Positions 1-8,284 of a stretch of 64,000 nt of DNA are shown one piece after another. Where the stretch lies: positions 1,302,001 through 1,366,000 of the forward strand of contig NZ_CP108383.1 in NCBI RefSeq assembly GCF_035958815.1, given 5' to 3'. This stretch comes from Nocardia sp. NBC_01327. Lineage in GTDB: Bacteria > Actinomycetota > Actinomycetes > Mycobacteriales > Mycobacteriaceae. The position numbers were made by a program, and so were the translations under genes. Position 1 is the first letter of the stretch. Each line of letters opens with the position of its first letter. The notes beneath the pieces were generated by a model, which searched no databases, was not told where the DNA came from, and saw only the letters and a list, made by a program, of their open reading frames with translations.

Positions 1-182
1 ACGGTCGCGCTGTTGGTGGAGGATTCGTTCGGGACGCGGAAGGTCAGTACGGCGTCGCCGGAGCGGGTGGCGCCGGGCGCGGATACGGCGACGTGTGCGG
101 AGGCGACACCGGTGGCGGCGAATAGCGGCACGGTGGTCAGCGCGGTGATCAGCACCGTCCGCGAGATGGGTGACAAGGACAT
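1..182 (-). CDS. YcnI-family (DUF1775) copper-associated exported protein, partial
   Basis: Only the first 60 codons lie in the window; the gene continues past the left edge. The start at 182 follows GGAGGG with a 7-nt spacer. Residues 1-29 form a Sec-type signal peptide ending in VASA, so the mature protein would begin with His30 (HVAVSAPGATRSG). In YcnI proteins an N-terminal histidine forms a copper-binding monohistidine brace. The visible part matches the first beta-strands of DUF1775 (LTFRVPNES). A CopC gene lies just upstream on the same strand, the usual actinobacterial pairing, which supports a periplasmic copper role. A 7-bp GC hairpin (198-215) sits in the leader just upstream of the ribosome binding site. 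Confidence 0.85.
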   Translation of the reverse strand, partial: MSLSPISRTVLITALTTVPLFAATGVASAHVAVSAPGATRSGDAVLTFRVPNESSTNSAT

Positions 183-304
183 GGCAGGCCCTCCGAGCGG
201 CGGCCGGAGCCGCCGATTGCTGGATTCAACAGTGCGGGTGCATATTTCGGGCAGACGATTCGCCTCACGAGCATGCGCGAGGCGGACATCGCCGGCGCCG
301 GTTC

Positions 305-338
305 GGGGGTATCCCGCCGACCGTGGCGAGATACCCCC
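305..338 (-). terminator. Terminator hairpin after the glycine-zipper gene
   Basis: Arms GGGGGTATC (305-313) and GATACCCCC (330-338) pair perfectly, and after one mismatch the inner CGCC/GGCG extends the stem. It begins 18 nt past the stop codon of the minus-strand gene ending at 357. There is no long T-tract, as is common in high-GC actinomycetes. It would separate that gene from ycnI. Confidence 0.7.
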
Positions 339-356
339 GACTCCTCGGGCGGGTGC

Positions 357-1055
357 TCAGCCCTGGGCGGCGTTGAGGGTGTTGATCACCTGGATCACGC
401 TCACCACCGTGACCGGAATGCCCACCGCGAGGGTGCCGATCGCGGTGCCGAGACCGGCGCCCACGCCCGCACCGGCAATGCAGCCGCCGGGCGCGCCGAC
501 CAGGAACGCCGGCGGCATCAGCGTGGTGCCGACCACCGCTCCGGCGACGCAACCGCCGGCCAATCCGATTGCGGCGCCGACCATTCCGCCGATCGCGGTG
601 GCCAGTCCGATCTGCGTGCCGGCCACGCTGAGCGCGTCATTGAAGTCGTCCTGCGAGAAGATCGGCTTCGCTTCGGTCACCGCGGCGGCAGCGGCGGGAT
701 CGGTGCTGGGAGTGAGCGTCACGGTCCGGCCGTCGGCGTCGATCTGCGCCGCGATCGGCCAGTCCTTCTGGTCCAGCCGGTACGTCAGCGGCATACCCAG
801 GGCGAGATTGCCCTGGGCGTCCAGCACCTCGAGCTGGGCGCCGCGCACAGTCAGCCGTCCGGCATCGGTGCGCAGCACGACCGAGTGGTCGACAACATTG
901 GCGGTGTAGTGGATCCCGGGCAGCACATCGGTGCTGACGGTGGCGCCCGGCCGATCCGCCGCGACGGAGACGTCGGCGGCCGCGGTGCCGCTGGCGACGG
1001 CCACGGCGGCAATGGTGAGGGCGGCGGTCGCGGCGAACTTCTTCATGCTCTTCAT
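357..1055 (-). CDS. Secreted glycine-zipper protein, paralog 1
   Basis: 232 residues from the ATG at 1055, chosen because AAGGA lies just upstream; a longer reading frame to 1223 overlaps copC and has no support. Residues 1-27 are a signal peptide (MKSMKKFAATAALTIAAVAV, then GTAAAD). The middle is a compact beta-rich segment resembling that of two other genes in this window (11617-12258 and 34761-35363). The C-terminal third is glycine- and alanine-rich and hydrophobic (IGLATAIGGMVGAAIGLAGG and onwards), with repeated small-xxx-small spacing like glycine zippers that insert in or pack at membranes. Function is unknown. It sits between copC and ycnI, but its paralogs are not near copper genes, so a copper role is not implied. 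Confidence 0.8.
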   Translation of the reverse strand: MKSMKKFAATAALTIAAVAVASGTAAADVSVAADRPGATVSTDVLPGIHYTANVVDHSVVLRTDAGRLTVRGAQLEVLDAQGNLALGMPLTYRLDQKDWPIAAQIDADGRTVTLTPSTDPAAAAAVTEAKPIFSQDDFNDALSVAGTQIGLATAIGGMVGAAIGLAGGCVAGAVVGTTLMPPAFLVGAPGGCIAGAGVGAGLGTAIGTLAVGIPVTVVSVIQVINTLNAAQG

Positions 1056-1116
1056 CAGGTGTCCTTCGGTACGAACCGGGGTTCGCGAGTTGCCAAGTGT
1101 GAGTGGGGGAGCCGGC

Positions 1117-1527
1117 CTACTGCGCGGGAGTGCCGCTACCGGCGGTGGTGAGGGTGAAGGCGCGCTGCCCCTCGATGTGATGGCCGTCCTTGGAGGTGAC
1201 GGCGAAATGCGTGGTGTAGACACCGGCCGGGCCCAGCGGAACCAGATCGATGCTGAGGCTGCGCCCGTCGATGTGCAGGTCCCCGTGTGACCAGGTATTG
1301 CCGTCCGGTCCGGTCACGGTCAGTGCCGGATCGTCGACCTTCTCGTTGAAGGTGACGCTCACCTGCGGCGGCCCCGCATCCAGTACCGCGCCGTCGGCGG
1401 GTTCGCTGTGGGTGACTCGCGAATGCGCGCTCGCCACACCGGTATCCAGTGCGGTGGTCACCAGCACGGAGGCGGACAGCACGGTCAATGCGGCCAGTAT
1501 CGGGCGCAGCATTTTATTGCTCGGCAC
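1117..1527 (-). CDS. copC: CopC-domain copper-binding protein
   Basis: 136 residues, GTG start at 1527 preceded by AAGGA. The signal peptide runs to about residue 34 (GVASA), leaving His35 at the mature N-terminus (HSRVTHSEPADGAVL), which is the canonical CopC Cu(II) ligand. The second conserved copper motif is DGHHIEG (residues 114-120). The fold matches CopC: N-terminal HSEPADG, central VSVTFNEKVDDP and C-terminal FTLT. It lacks the C-terminal membrane helix and the CopD domain of fused forms, so it should be a soluble or loosely attached periplasmic copper chaperone. Upstream on the same strand is a four-helix membrane protein; YcnI lies downstream. Confidence 0.9.
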   Translation of the reverse strand: MPSNKMLRPILAALTVLSASVLVTTALDTGVASAHSRVTHSEPADGAVLDAGPPQVSVTFNEKVDDPALTVTGPDGNTWSHGDLHIDGRSLSIDLVPLGPAGVYTTHFAVTSKDGHHIEGQRAFTLTTAGSGTPAQ

Positions 1528-1746
1528 AACAGATTCCTTTTCCGCCCATGAATGTGTTCAGGGCAGTGAAATTCGGCAATTGGGCATGACAAAGCCCCGA
1601 ATGGTCGAATGGTGATTCGTCATCGCATTTCCGGGTCGATACGGCGCACAGATCTACCGCATCGAATCTCGGCGATTCCCGCAGCGGTCACAGAGCCGGT
1701 GCGGGCGAAGGGAAGTCACGTCGAAGGCGCGTGCCGACCGATGCGG

Positions 1747-2289
1747 TCAGAACGCCGTGGTGACAGCTCTCGGCAGTGGTGGCCCGCGCCTGGATATGGC
1801 GTCACGCAGCAGCCCGGCGCCCTGCGGATGTCCGGCATGCGGTGCGCGCAGCACCGGTTCATCGATCGGCGGATAGGGATCGAACCTGGTCAGCAGGGTC
1901 CGAACCACCTGGGACACAGTCCCGTACAGCCGTTCGGCCGCGGTGATGAGCAGGGCGCAGAGCAGTGTCGCAATGGCGTGCCCGGCCAGCATTTCCCAGC
2001 CCGTACGGCTGGCGTTCTCCATCATCGCGGAATTGGCGTCGGTGGGACCGGTGGCCATATCCATCACGTGGTGGGAGAGGAACTGACCCACCGCGAGCAG
2101 CGCGAACAGCCGCATCCGCCCGCGACCAGCGGATGAGCCGACTCCGGCGCCGATCAGACTGCTCACCAGCAGTACCAGCGCCAGCGCCGAGGAATCCGGC
2201 AGTCGCCCTTCGAATCCGTGCGCGGTAATGGCGAGAACTCCGCAGGTGCCGCCGGCCAGGGCTCCCCGTGCGCGATCGGTCGAATTCAC
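1747..2289 (-). CDS. Four-helix integral membrane protein of the copper cluster
   Basis: About 180 residues from the GTG at 2289, preferred because GGTGAT lies upstream and the first membrane helix begins soon after; a TTG at 2343 would add 18 polar residues. Four hydrophobic segments are visible (GALAGGTCGVLAITAHGF, ALALVLLVSSLIGAGVG, MRLFALLAVGQFLSHHVMDM, MLAGHAIATLLCALLITAA). The loop after helix three has HHVMDM and a Met-rich NSAMMENASR, both plausible copper-binding groups. No named family is recognised with certainty; similar proteins sit beside copC/ycnI in actinomycetes. It is the first gene of the minus-strand copper group, separated from copC by 219 bp. Confidence 0.6.
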   Translation of the reverse strand: MNSTDRARGALAGGTCGVLAITAHGFEGRLPDSSALALVLLVSSLIGAGVGSSAGRGRMRLFALLAVGQFLSHHVMDMATGPTDANSAMMENASRTGWEMLAGHAIATLLCALLITAAERLYGTVSQVVRTLLTRFDPYPPIDEPVLRAPHAGHPQGAGLLRDAISRRGPPLPRAVTTAF

Positions 2290-2442
2290 GAGATGATCAC
2301 CGCGCGAGCACGCATCATCATCGGAGACAACCTTTTCTGGCAAGGGCCCGGAAGGGCGAGGATCGCGATTACTATAACGGGACGATCCGGAATTTCGGAA
2401 ATGGCTGCCGGGCCGCGAATCCCGCTATTCGCACGGCCGTGT

Positions 2443-3609
2443 TTATCGGTGCGGCAGGCCCAGATAAGTGGTGAGTTCCACGGCGGCCGCGCGACCGGCC
2501 CGATTGGCGCCGATGGTGCTGGCGGACGGTCCGTATCCGATCAGATGAATGCGCGGATCGGCTGCCACCTGGGTGGCCAGCTGCCCGGTCATGGTGATGC
2601 CGCCGCCGGGCCCGCGCAGGCGCAGCGGGGCCAGGTGATCGAGCGAGCTGCGGAATCCGGTGGCCCAGAGGATGACGTCGATATGCTGGAAAGTGCCGTC
2701 GGCCCAACGGATTCCGTCGGTTTCGAGATGGTCGAACATGGGCTTCCGGTCGAGTACCCCGCGTGCCCGGGCGGCGCGCACGCGGTCGTCCTCGGGGAGC
2801 CCGGTCACCGATACGACCGACCCGGGCGGCAGTCCGCGCCGCACCCGGTCCTCGACCATGGCGACCGCCGCGCGACCGTCCTCGGGCCCGAAGCTCTTGT
2901 CGCGGAACACCGGTTCGCGCCGGGTGACCCACGTGGTCTTCGTCACCTGTGAGATTTCGTCGAGCAGCTGGATGGCGGTGATGCCGCCGCCGATCACGAG
3001 CACCTGCTTACCCGCGAATTCCGCCGCGGTGCGGTAGTCGTGCGCGTGCAGCTGCCTGCCCCGGAAGCGGTCGGCGCCGCGGTAGTAGGGGATGAAGGGC
3101 TTGTCCCAGGTGCCCGTGGCATTGATGAGCCCGCGGGTGCGAATGCTGCTGTCCACCACCGGTGTAGAGACCGTTCGGTCTTCATAGGCACCGCCGCCCG
3201 GCCGGGTCTCCGCATGCAGCAGACCGTCGACCTCTTCATTCGGGCAGGTCACAGCGCTGGACCGATCGCACACCACCCGCACCGACACCGGCCGGTGCAC
3301 CCGCAGATCGAAGCGCTTCTCGTACAACTCGAAGTACTGCGGCACGGCCGTGGCCGCCTGCGCATGCTCCGAACCCGCCGGCAGCGTCTCCTCGAAGGAC
3401 ATCCCGGGCAGATCGTGCACCCGATTCACCGTGCTCAAAGTCAGTGACGGCCACCGGAACTGCCACGCCCCGCCCGCCGCGGGGGAGTGGTCCACTATGA
3501 GGAAATCCTGTTCGGGTCGCAGCCCGAGCCGCCGCAGGTGGTAGCCCACCGACAGACCGGCCTGGCCCGCACCGATCACCAGGATCTCGACATCGGGTGT
3601 TGCGGTCAC
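2443..3609 (-). CDS. FAD-dependent NAD(P)-binding monooxygenase-like flavoprotein
   Basis: 388 residues from the GTG at 3609, giving VTATPDVEILVIGAGQAGLS; an in-frame extension to 3822 runs through the divergent echA6 and is rejected. The N-terminal GAGQAGLSVG is an FAD-binding GxGxxG, and a second dinucleotide motif, VLVIGGGITAIQ, lies near residue 195. WATGFR near the C-terminus is the ATG motif seen in flavin monooxygenases and TrkA/CzcO-like oxidoreductases. Substrate unknown; N-hydroxylation or oxygenation of a small molecule is likely. It is divergent from echA6 with only 67 bp between starts, so they may share a control region. Confidence 0.8.
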   Translation of the reverse strand: MTATPDVEILVIGAGQAGLSVGYHLRRLGLRPEQDFLIVDHSPAAGGAWQFRWPSLTLSTVNRVHDLPGMSFEETLPAGSEHAQAATAVPQYFELYEKRFDLRVHRPVSVRVVCDRSSAVTCPNEEVDGLLHAETRPGGGAYEDRTVSTPVVDSSIRTRGLINATGTWDKPFIPYYRGADRFRGRQLHAHDYRTAAEFAGKQVLVIGGGITAIQLLDEISQVTKTTWVTRREPVFRDKSFGPEDGRAAVAMVEDRVRRGLPPGSVVSVTGLPEDDRVRAARARGVLDRKPMFDHLETDGIRWADGTFQHIDVILWATGFRSSLDHLAPLRLRGPGGGITMTGQLATQVAADPRIHLIGYGPSASTIGANRAGRAAAVELTTYLGLPHR

Positions 3610-3676
3610 GAACCAGACGGTACGCCCGCTTACAGTTGAGATGACCATGGGTACGCAGCACAGTGGGGAAGGACAA

Positions 3677-4402
3677 ATGCTCGGAGTCAGCCGCGATGGC
3701 GAAGTTGTCACCATCGAACTGCAGCGTCCGCAACGACGGAACGCACTCAACGAAGAGCTGGTCGGGCTGTTGCGCGACGCGATCGAGCAGGCCGCCGAAT
3801 CGGCGCGCGTCATCGTGCTCACCGGCCAGGGACCGATCTTCAGCGCCGGCGCTGATCTGGACGGGGTTTACTCCGACACCTTCCTGGAGGGGCTACTAGG
3901 TATGTTGGCCACCATCCAGACGGTGCCGGTACCGGTGATCTCCGCCATCAACGGCGGAGCGCTCGGCGCCGGAGTACAGCTGGCCATCGCCTCGGACCTG
4001 CGCGTGATGAGCCCGGATTCGTTCATTGCCGTGCCTGCGGCGAAACTCGGTATCTCCGTGGACCGTTGGACCGTGCGGCGCCTCTCGGCGCTGATCGGCC
4101 CGGGCCCGGCGCGCACCATTCTGCTGGGCGCGGATCGGATCACGGCGCAGGACGCCTACAACTTCGGCTTCGCCAATAAGCTGGGCACGCTGGCCGACGC
4201 ACAGCAGTGGGCCAAGCAGATCGCCGAGCTCGCGCCGCTGTCACTGCGGCATATGAAGCTGGTTTTCAACGATGACGGCAGTCGGACCACCGATACCGCC
4301 GAGCAGAGCGCGGCCCTGGCGGCGGCCTGGGCCAGCGATGATGCCAAGGAAGCGCGCGCAGCACGGCTGGAGAAGCGCCCGGCGAAGTTCACCGGCAGAT
4401 GA
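3677..4402 (+). CDS. echA6: Enoyl-CoA hydratase family protein, EchA6-type
   Basis: 241 residues from the ATG at 3677, chosen because GGGGAAGGA lies just upstream; an ATG at 3641 has no such site. The crotonase fold is clear: IELQRPQRRNALNEELV, oxyanion-hole segments SAGADLDG and NGGALGAGVQLA, and the C-terminal EKRPAKFTGR. The match to M. tuberculosis EchA6 as I remember it is extensive (TIELQRPxRRNALN, RRLSxLxGxGxAR, GTLADAQxWA, NDDG). EchA6 binds acyl-CoA but lacks the catalytic glutamates of true hydratases and is reported to deliver acyl-CoAs to the FAS-II/mycolate system. The next gene is an Rv0906-type MBL protein, as in Mycobacterium. Confidence 0.9.
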   Translation: MLGVSRDGEVVTIELQRPQRRNALNEELVGLLRDAIEQAAESARVIVLTGQGPIFSAGADLDGVYSDTFLEGLLGMLATIQTVPVPVISAINGGALGAGVQLAIASDLRVMSPDSFIAVPAAKLGISVDRWTVRRLSALIGPGPARTILLGADRITAQDAYNFGFANKLGTLADAQQWAKQIAELAPLSLRHMKLVFNDDGSRTTDTAEQSAALAAAWASDDAKEARAARLEKRPAKFTGR

Positions 4403-4413
4403 ACGGAGAGCGT

Positions 4414-5565
4414 ATGGCTGCGAATGCACGCAAACTGGTGGGTATGGCTGCGGGTGCGTTCGGAATTTCCTGGTTGGTGCGGGCGGCGTGGGGTATCCCG
4501 TCCGCCATCGGCGCCTCGACGTCGGCCATCGCGCCGACGGCGACCGGTGCCACCACCTATCGCAAGGGGCAGTTCCACAACACCGAGCCGAGCTCCCAGC
4601 TCACCGGCTCCGGCCTGGATCTGCTGTATCAGCTTGTGACACAGCGGGATACGGGTCGCCCGCCGGGGCAGATCCCGGTGGAGACCCCGGTGGTGCCCGA
4701 GCAGGCGGCGGATCTGGCGGTCACCTGGTACGGCCACGCCTCCTGCCTGGTCGAGGTCGACGGCTATCGCGTACTGGCCGATCCGGTGTGGAGTGAGCGC
4801 GTCTCGCCGTCGCCGCTGGTCGGCCCGGCTCGGCTGCATCCGGTGCCGACACCGCTGGAGGCGCTGCCGCCCCTGGACGCGGTGCTCATCTCACACGATC
4901 ACTACGACCATCTGGACCGCGACACCATCGATACGCTGGTGCGCACCCAGCGGGCGGTGTTCATCGTCCCGATCGGCATCGGCGCGCATCTGCGGCAGTG
5001 GTCGGTGCCGCCGCAGCGCATTGTCGAATTGGATTGGGGCTCTTCGGTTTCCCTCTCCGAACTGGAGCGCGAGCACGACGACGGCACCGATCTGGTCATC
5101 ACCTGCTCCGAGGCCAGGCACTTCTCCGGGCGCGGGCTGGTGCGAAACACCACGCTGTGGGCGTCCTGGTCCATCGCCGGTCCGACCCGCCGGGTGTATT
5201 TCGGCGGCGATACCGGCTACACCAAGGCGTTCGCCGAGGCGGGTGCGCGGCTGGGCCCGTTCGATCTGACCCTGCTGCCCATCGGTGCGTACGACCGGCA
5301 CTGGCCGGACGTGCACATGAATCCGGAGGAGGCGGTGCGCGCACACGCCGATCTGTGTGTCGGCGACCCGGGCTACGGCCTGCTGGTGCCGATTCACTGG
5401 GCAACCTTCAATCTGGCCTTTCACGGCTGGTCGGAGCCGGTACGCCGGCTGGTCGCGGCAGCGCAGGAGGCGGGCACCGCGGTCGCCGTGCCGAAGCCGG
5501 GACAGCGGATCGACCCGATTGGCCTCCCACCACGGGATACCTGGTGGGAGGATGTCCGCGAATGA
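4414..5565 (+). CDS. MBL-fold metallo-hydrolase, Rv0906-type
   Basis: 383 residues from the ATG at 4414 with GGAGAG upstream; an ATG at 4399 that overlaps the echA6 stop (ATGA) would add five residues, so the two genes are probably translationally coupled. A hydrophobic N-terminal stretch (MAAGAFGISWLVRAAWGI) looks like a membrane anchor or uncleaved signal. The metal-binding HxHxDH motif is SHDHYDHLD, followed by SEARHFSGRG, GGDTGYTKAF and PIHWATFNLAFH, the full ligand set of the NAPE-PLD/UlaG-like branch. It probably hydrolyses a phospholipid-like or phosphodiester substrate at the envelope; the substrate is not known. Same operon as echA6. Confidence 0.85.
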   Translation: MAANARKLVGMAAGAFGISWLVRAAWGIPSAIGASTSAIAPTATGATTYRKGQFHNTEPSSQLTGSGLDLLYQLVTQRDTGRPPGQIPVETPVVPEQAADLAVTWYGHASCLVEVDGYRVLADPVWSERVSPSPLVGPARLHPVPTPLEALPPLDAVLISHDHYDHLDRDTIDTLVRTQRAVFIVPIGIGAHLRQWSVPPQRIVELDWGSSVSLSELEREHDDGTDLVITCSEARHFSGRGLVRNTTLWASWSIAGPTRRVYFGGDTGYTKAFAEAGARLGPFDLTLLPIGAYDRHWPDVHMNPEEAVRAHADLCVGDPGYGLLVPIHWATFNLAFHGWSEPVRRLVAAAQEAGTAVAVPKPGQRIDPIGLPPRDTWWEDVRE

Positions 5566-5595
5566 CCTAGGACCGAGAGTGAAGGAGCAGGGGCT

Positions 5596-5910
5596 GTGAG
5601 TCTGATAGACACGCTCAAGGGATTGGTCGGTAAGGGCAAGGAAGTGGCGGCCCAGAACGCCGACAAGATCGAGCAAGCGGTCGACAAGGGCAAGGACGTC
5701 CTGAACGAGAAGACCGGGGGGAAGTACTCGTCGCAGATCGACAAGGGCGCCGACGCGGTCAAGAACGCCATCCCGGCCGATGCCGCGGCAGAGGCGGCTC
5801 CGGCCGCTCCCGCCGAGCCCGCACCGGCCGAGGCGGCGGCTGCGCCCGCCCCGGAGCCGGCGCCCGAGCCGGCCCCGGAACCCGCTCCGGGGGACCAGCC
5901 TCCGGCGTAG
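5596..5910 (+). CDS. MT0933/Rv0909-like antitoxin-type small protein with Pro-Glu-Ala tail
   Basis: 104 residues, GTG start with GAAGGAG upstream. Residues 1-58 (MSLIDTLKGLVGKGKEVAAQ, then NADKIEQAVDKGKDVLNEKTGGKYSSQIDK) match the short Rv0909/MT0933 antitoxin family. That is about the full length of the mycobacterial protein; the remainder here is a low-complexity tail of Ala, Pro and Glu with PEPA repeats, unusual for the family. In M. tuberculosis the partner is Rv0910, an SRPBCC-like toxin encoded next door. No such gene follows here; the next gene is ligD after a terminator. The family assignment is secure, but toxin neutralisation is doubtful. Confidence 0.75.
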   Translation: MSLIDTLKGLVGKGKEVAAQNADKIEQAVDKGKDVLNEKTGGKYSSQIDKGADAVKNAIPADAAAEAAPAAPAEPAPAEAAAAPAPEPAPEPAPEPAPGDQPPA

Positions 5911-5927
5911 TTCCACCCAGGTCGTTG

Positions 5928-5977
5928 CGGGCCGTTCGGTGTCCGGCTGAGAACGCGCCGGTGTCCTGAACGGCCCG
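5928..5977 (+). terminator. Terminator hairpin after the antitoxin-like gene
   Basis: CGGGCCGTTC (5928-5937) pairs perfectly with GAACGGCCCG (5968-5977) across a 30-nt loop, and a TTTT follows at about 5983. It lies 17 nt past the stop codon and 30 nt before the ligD start. Confidence 0.7.
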
Positions 5978-6007
5978 TTGGCTTTTCATGCGCTCTAGAC
6001 TGCAGGG

Positions 6008-8281
6008 ATGGGGTCCCGGCGGGATTTCGGGGGCATCGAGGTTGGTCTGACCAACCTCGACAAGGTGCTGTATCCGGCCACCGGCACCACCAAGGGCGAG
6101 GTCATCGACTATTTCGCCGCGATCGCCCCGGCCCTGCTGCCGCATATCGCGGGCCGGCCGGTGACCCGCAAACGCTGGCCGAACGGGGTCGAGGCGGCCT
6201 CCTTCTTCGAAAAGAATCTGCCCGAGCACGCGCCGGCATGGTTGTCGCGCCGCACCGTCGAACATTCCGACCGCCCGGTGGTGTACCCGCTCATCGAATC
6301 GGTGGCGGCCATGGCCTGGCTCGGTCAGCAGGCGGCGCTGGAACTGCATGTGCCGCAATGGATTTTCGACGGTCTCGACCGCGGTCCGATCACCCGGCTG
6401 GTCTTCGATCTGGACCCCGGGCCGGGCGCCGGACTGGCGCAGTGCGCCGAGGTCGCGCTCATTCTGCGGGATGTGGTGCGTGAGGTGGGCCTGGACGCCT
6501 ATCCGGTGACCAGCGGCTCCAAGGGAATTCACGTCTATGTGCCCCTGGACCGGCAGGTGGGCCCGAACGGCGCGTCCACCGTCGCCAAGCAGGTGGCCAC
6601 CAATCTGCAGCAGCTGCGCCCGCACTTGGTGACGGCGAATATGGCCAAATCGGCGCGTGAGGGCAAGGTGCTGCTGGATTGGAGCCAGAACAATACGGCC
6701 AAGACCACCATCGCCCCGTACTCGCTGCGCGGCCGCACCGAGCCGTGGGTGGCCGCACCCCGCGGCTGGGACGAGATCGAGAAGCCGAAGCGGTTGCGGC
6801 ACTTGCACTTCGACGAAGTGCTGCGGCGGTGGCAGGAGAGCGGTGATCTGCTGGCGGGGCTGGACGACCCGCTGTCCGAGCGCACCGGTGATCGCCTCGA
6901 CACCTACCGCTCCATGCGGGACGCGCGGCAGACGCCGGAGCCGGTGCCGGTTGCCGCGCCGGTGCCGAGCGCCGGGAATCGCTATGTGATCCAACAGCAT
7001 CGAGCGCGGCGGCTGCACTGGGATCTGCGCCTGGAGCGGGACGGCGTACTGGTCTCCTGGGCCGTGCCCAAGGGTCCGCCGATCGATACCCACGAGAACC
7101 GGCTCGCCGTCCACACCGAGGATCATCCGCTGGAATATCTGGACTTCCACGGCGCAATTCCCCAGGGCCAGTACGGGGCCGGGGAAATGGAGATTTGGGA
7201 TTCGGGCGTCTACGAGACCGAGAAATGGCGCGCGGACGAGGTCATCGTGCGCCTGCGCGGGCAGCGGCTGGACGGCCGGTACGCGCTCATCCAGACCAAC
7301 GGCAATCAGTGGCTCATGCACCTCATGAAGGATCAGGTAGCGCCGGAGGCCGCTGAAGACAGTGGTGCACAACAGGCTTCGAAGCCGAAGGAACCGGTGC
7401 CGCTGCCGCACGGCCTGACTCCCATGCTCGCGACGCCGGGCGATGTCGGCACGCTCGACGCCGACCGATGGGCGTTCGAGACCAAATGGGACGGCTTCCG
7501 CCTGATCGCCGAGATCGACGACGGCTCGGTCTCACTGCGCAGTCGCACCGGGCATGTGGTCACCGGCCGCTATCCCGGCCTGGCCGCACTGGGCAGCGAA
7601 TTATCCGGCCACCGTGTGCTTTTGGACGGTGAGGCGGTGGTCTTCGACGATCACGGCGTCGCGAACCTGGGCCTGCTGCGCGCCGATTCCCATCGCGCGG
7701 TCTTCGTGGCCTTCGACGTCCTGCACCTGGACGGCACCTCCCTGCTGCGCAAACGCTACGACGATCGCCGGCTCGTTCTGGAAGCCCTGGCGAAACAGGC
7801 TCCGTCCCTTATGGTTCCGGCTCGCCTGGCGGGTTCGGGGGCGGAGGCCCTGCGGTACAGCCAGGACAGCGGCACGGAAGGCGTGGTGGCCAAACGCCGC
7901 GATTCCGTCTACCTGCCGGGTCGCCGCGGTAGTTCCTGGATCAAGACCCGCAATTGGCGCACGCTGCCGGTGGTGATCGGCGGCTATCGCAGTTCGGCGA
8001 ACCGCCAATTCGCCTCGCTGCTGGTGGGGATTCCGCATGCGGGCGGCCTCTACTACCTGGGCCGGGTCGGTACCGGCTTCACCGACCGGGAGCTGACCGA
8101 CCTGGCTGCCCAGCTCCGCCGCCTGGAACGCAAGACCGGCCCGTTCGACAATGAGCTCACCGCCGAGGAAGCCAAGGACGCCGTCTGGGTGAGCCCGAAA
8201 CTCACCGGCACGGTCCGCTTCATGAACTGGACCGAGGCCGGACGCCTGTGGCATCCGGCCTGGATTCCCGCCTCGGACTGA
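6008..8281 (+). CDS. ligD: Multifunctional non-homologous end-joining DNA ligase LigD
   Basis: 757 residues, very close to the mycobacterial enzyme, with the same domain order: polymerase/primase (about 1-290), 3'-phosphoesterase (about 310-440), ATP-dependent ligase (about 460-757). The polymerase metal motif is VFDLDPGPG near residue 135. The phosphoesterase motif is QQHRARRLHWDLRLERDG near 329. The ligase nucleotidyl motif is ETKWDGFR with the adenylated lysine at about residue 493, followed by LDGEAVVFD and GTEGVVAKRRDS. LigD repairs double-strand breaks together with Ku; no ku gene is in this window. The start at 6008 sits just after the upstream terminator. The gene ends 3 bp from the convergent isochorismatase-like gene. 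Confidence 0.97.
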   Translation: MGSRRDFGGIEVGLTNLDKVLYPATGTTKGEVIDYFAAIAPALLPHIAGRPVTRKRWPNGVEAASFFEKNLPEHAPAWLSRRTVEHSDRPVVYPLIESVAAMAWLGQQAALELHVPQWIFDGLDRGPITRLVFDLDPGPGAGLAQCAEVALILRDVVREVGLDAYPVTSGSKGIHVYVPLDRQVGPNGASTVAKQVATNLQQLRPHLVTANMAKSAREGKVLLDWSQNNTAKTTIAPYSLRGRTEPWVAAPRGWDEIEKPKRLRHLHFDEVLRRWQESGDLLAGLDDPLSERTGDRLDTYRSMRDARQTPEPVPVAAPVPSAGNRYVIQQHRARRLHWDLRLERDGVLVSWAVPKGPPIDTHENRLAVHTEDHPLEYLDFHGAIPQGQYGAGEMEIWDSGVYETEKWRADEVIVRLRGQRLDGRYALIQTNGNQWLMHLMKDQVAPEAAEDSGAQQASKPKEPVPLPHGLTPMLATPGDVGTLDADRWAFETKWDGFRLIAEIDDGSVSLRSRTGHVVTGRYPGLAALGSELSGHRVLLDGEAVVFDDHGVANLGLLRADSHRAVFVAFDVLHLDGTSLLRKRYDDRRLVLEALAKQAPSLMVPARLAGSGAEALRYSQDSGTEGVVAKRRDSVYLPGRRGSSWIKTRNWRTLPVVIGGYRSSANRQFASLLVGIPHAGGLYYLGRVGTGFTDRELTDLAAQLRRLERKTGPFDNELTAEEAKDAVWVSPKLTGTVRFMNWTEAGRLWHPAWIPASD

Positions 8282-8284
8282 GCC

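Noticed and set aside
2443..3822. N-terminal 71-residue extension of the flavoprotein
   Set aside because: It would overlap the divergent echA6; the extension has Ser/Cys/Arg-rich shadow composition, and the FAD motif sits correctly from the GTG at 3609.
5759..7411. 550-codon minus-strand frame over ligD
   Set aside because: Exact antisense of conserved LigD domains, no ribosome binding site or recognisable domain.
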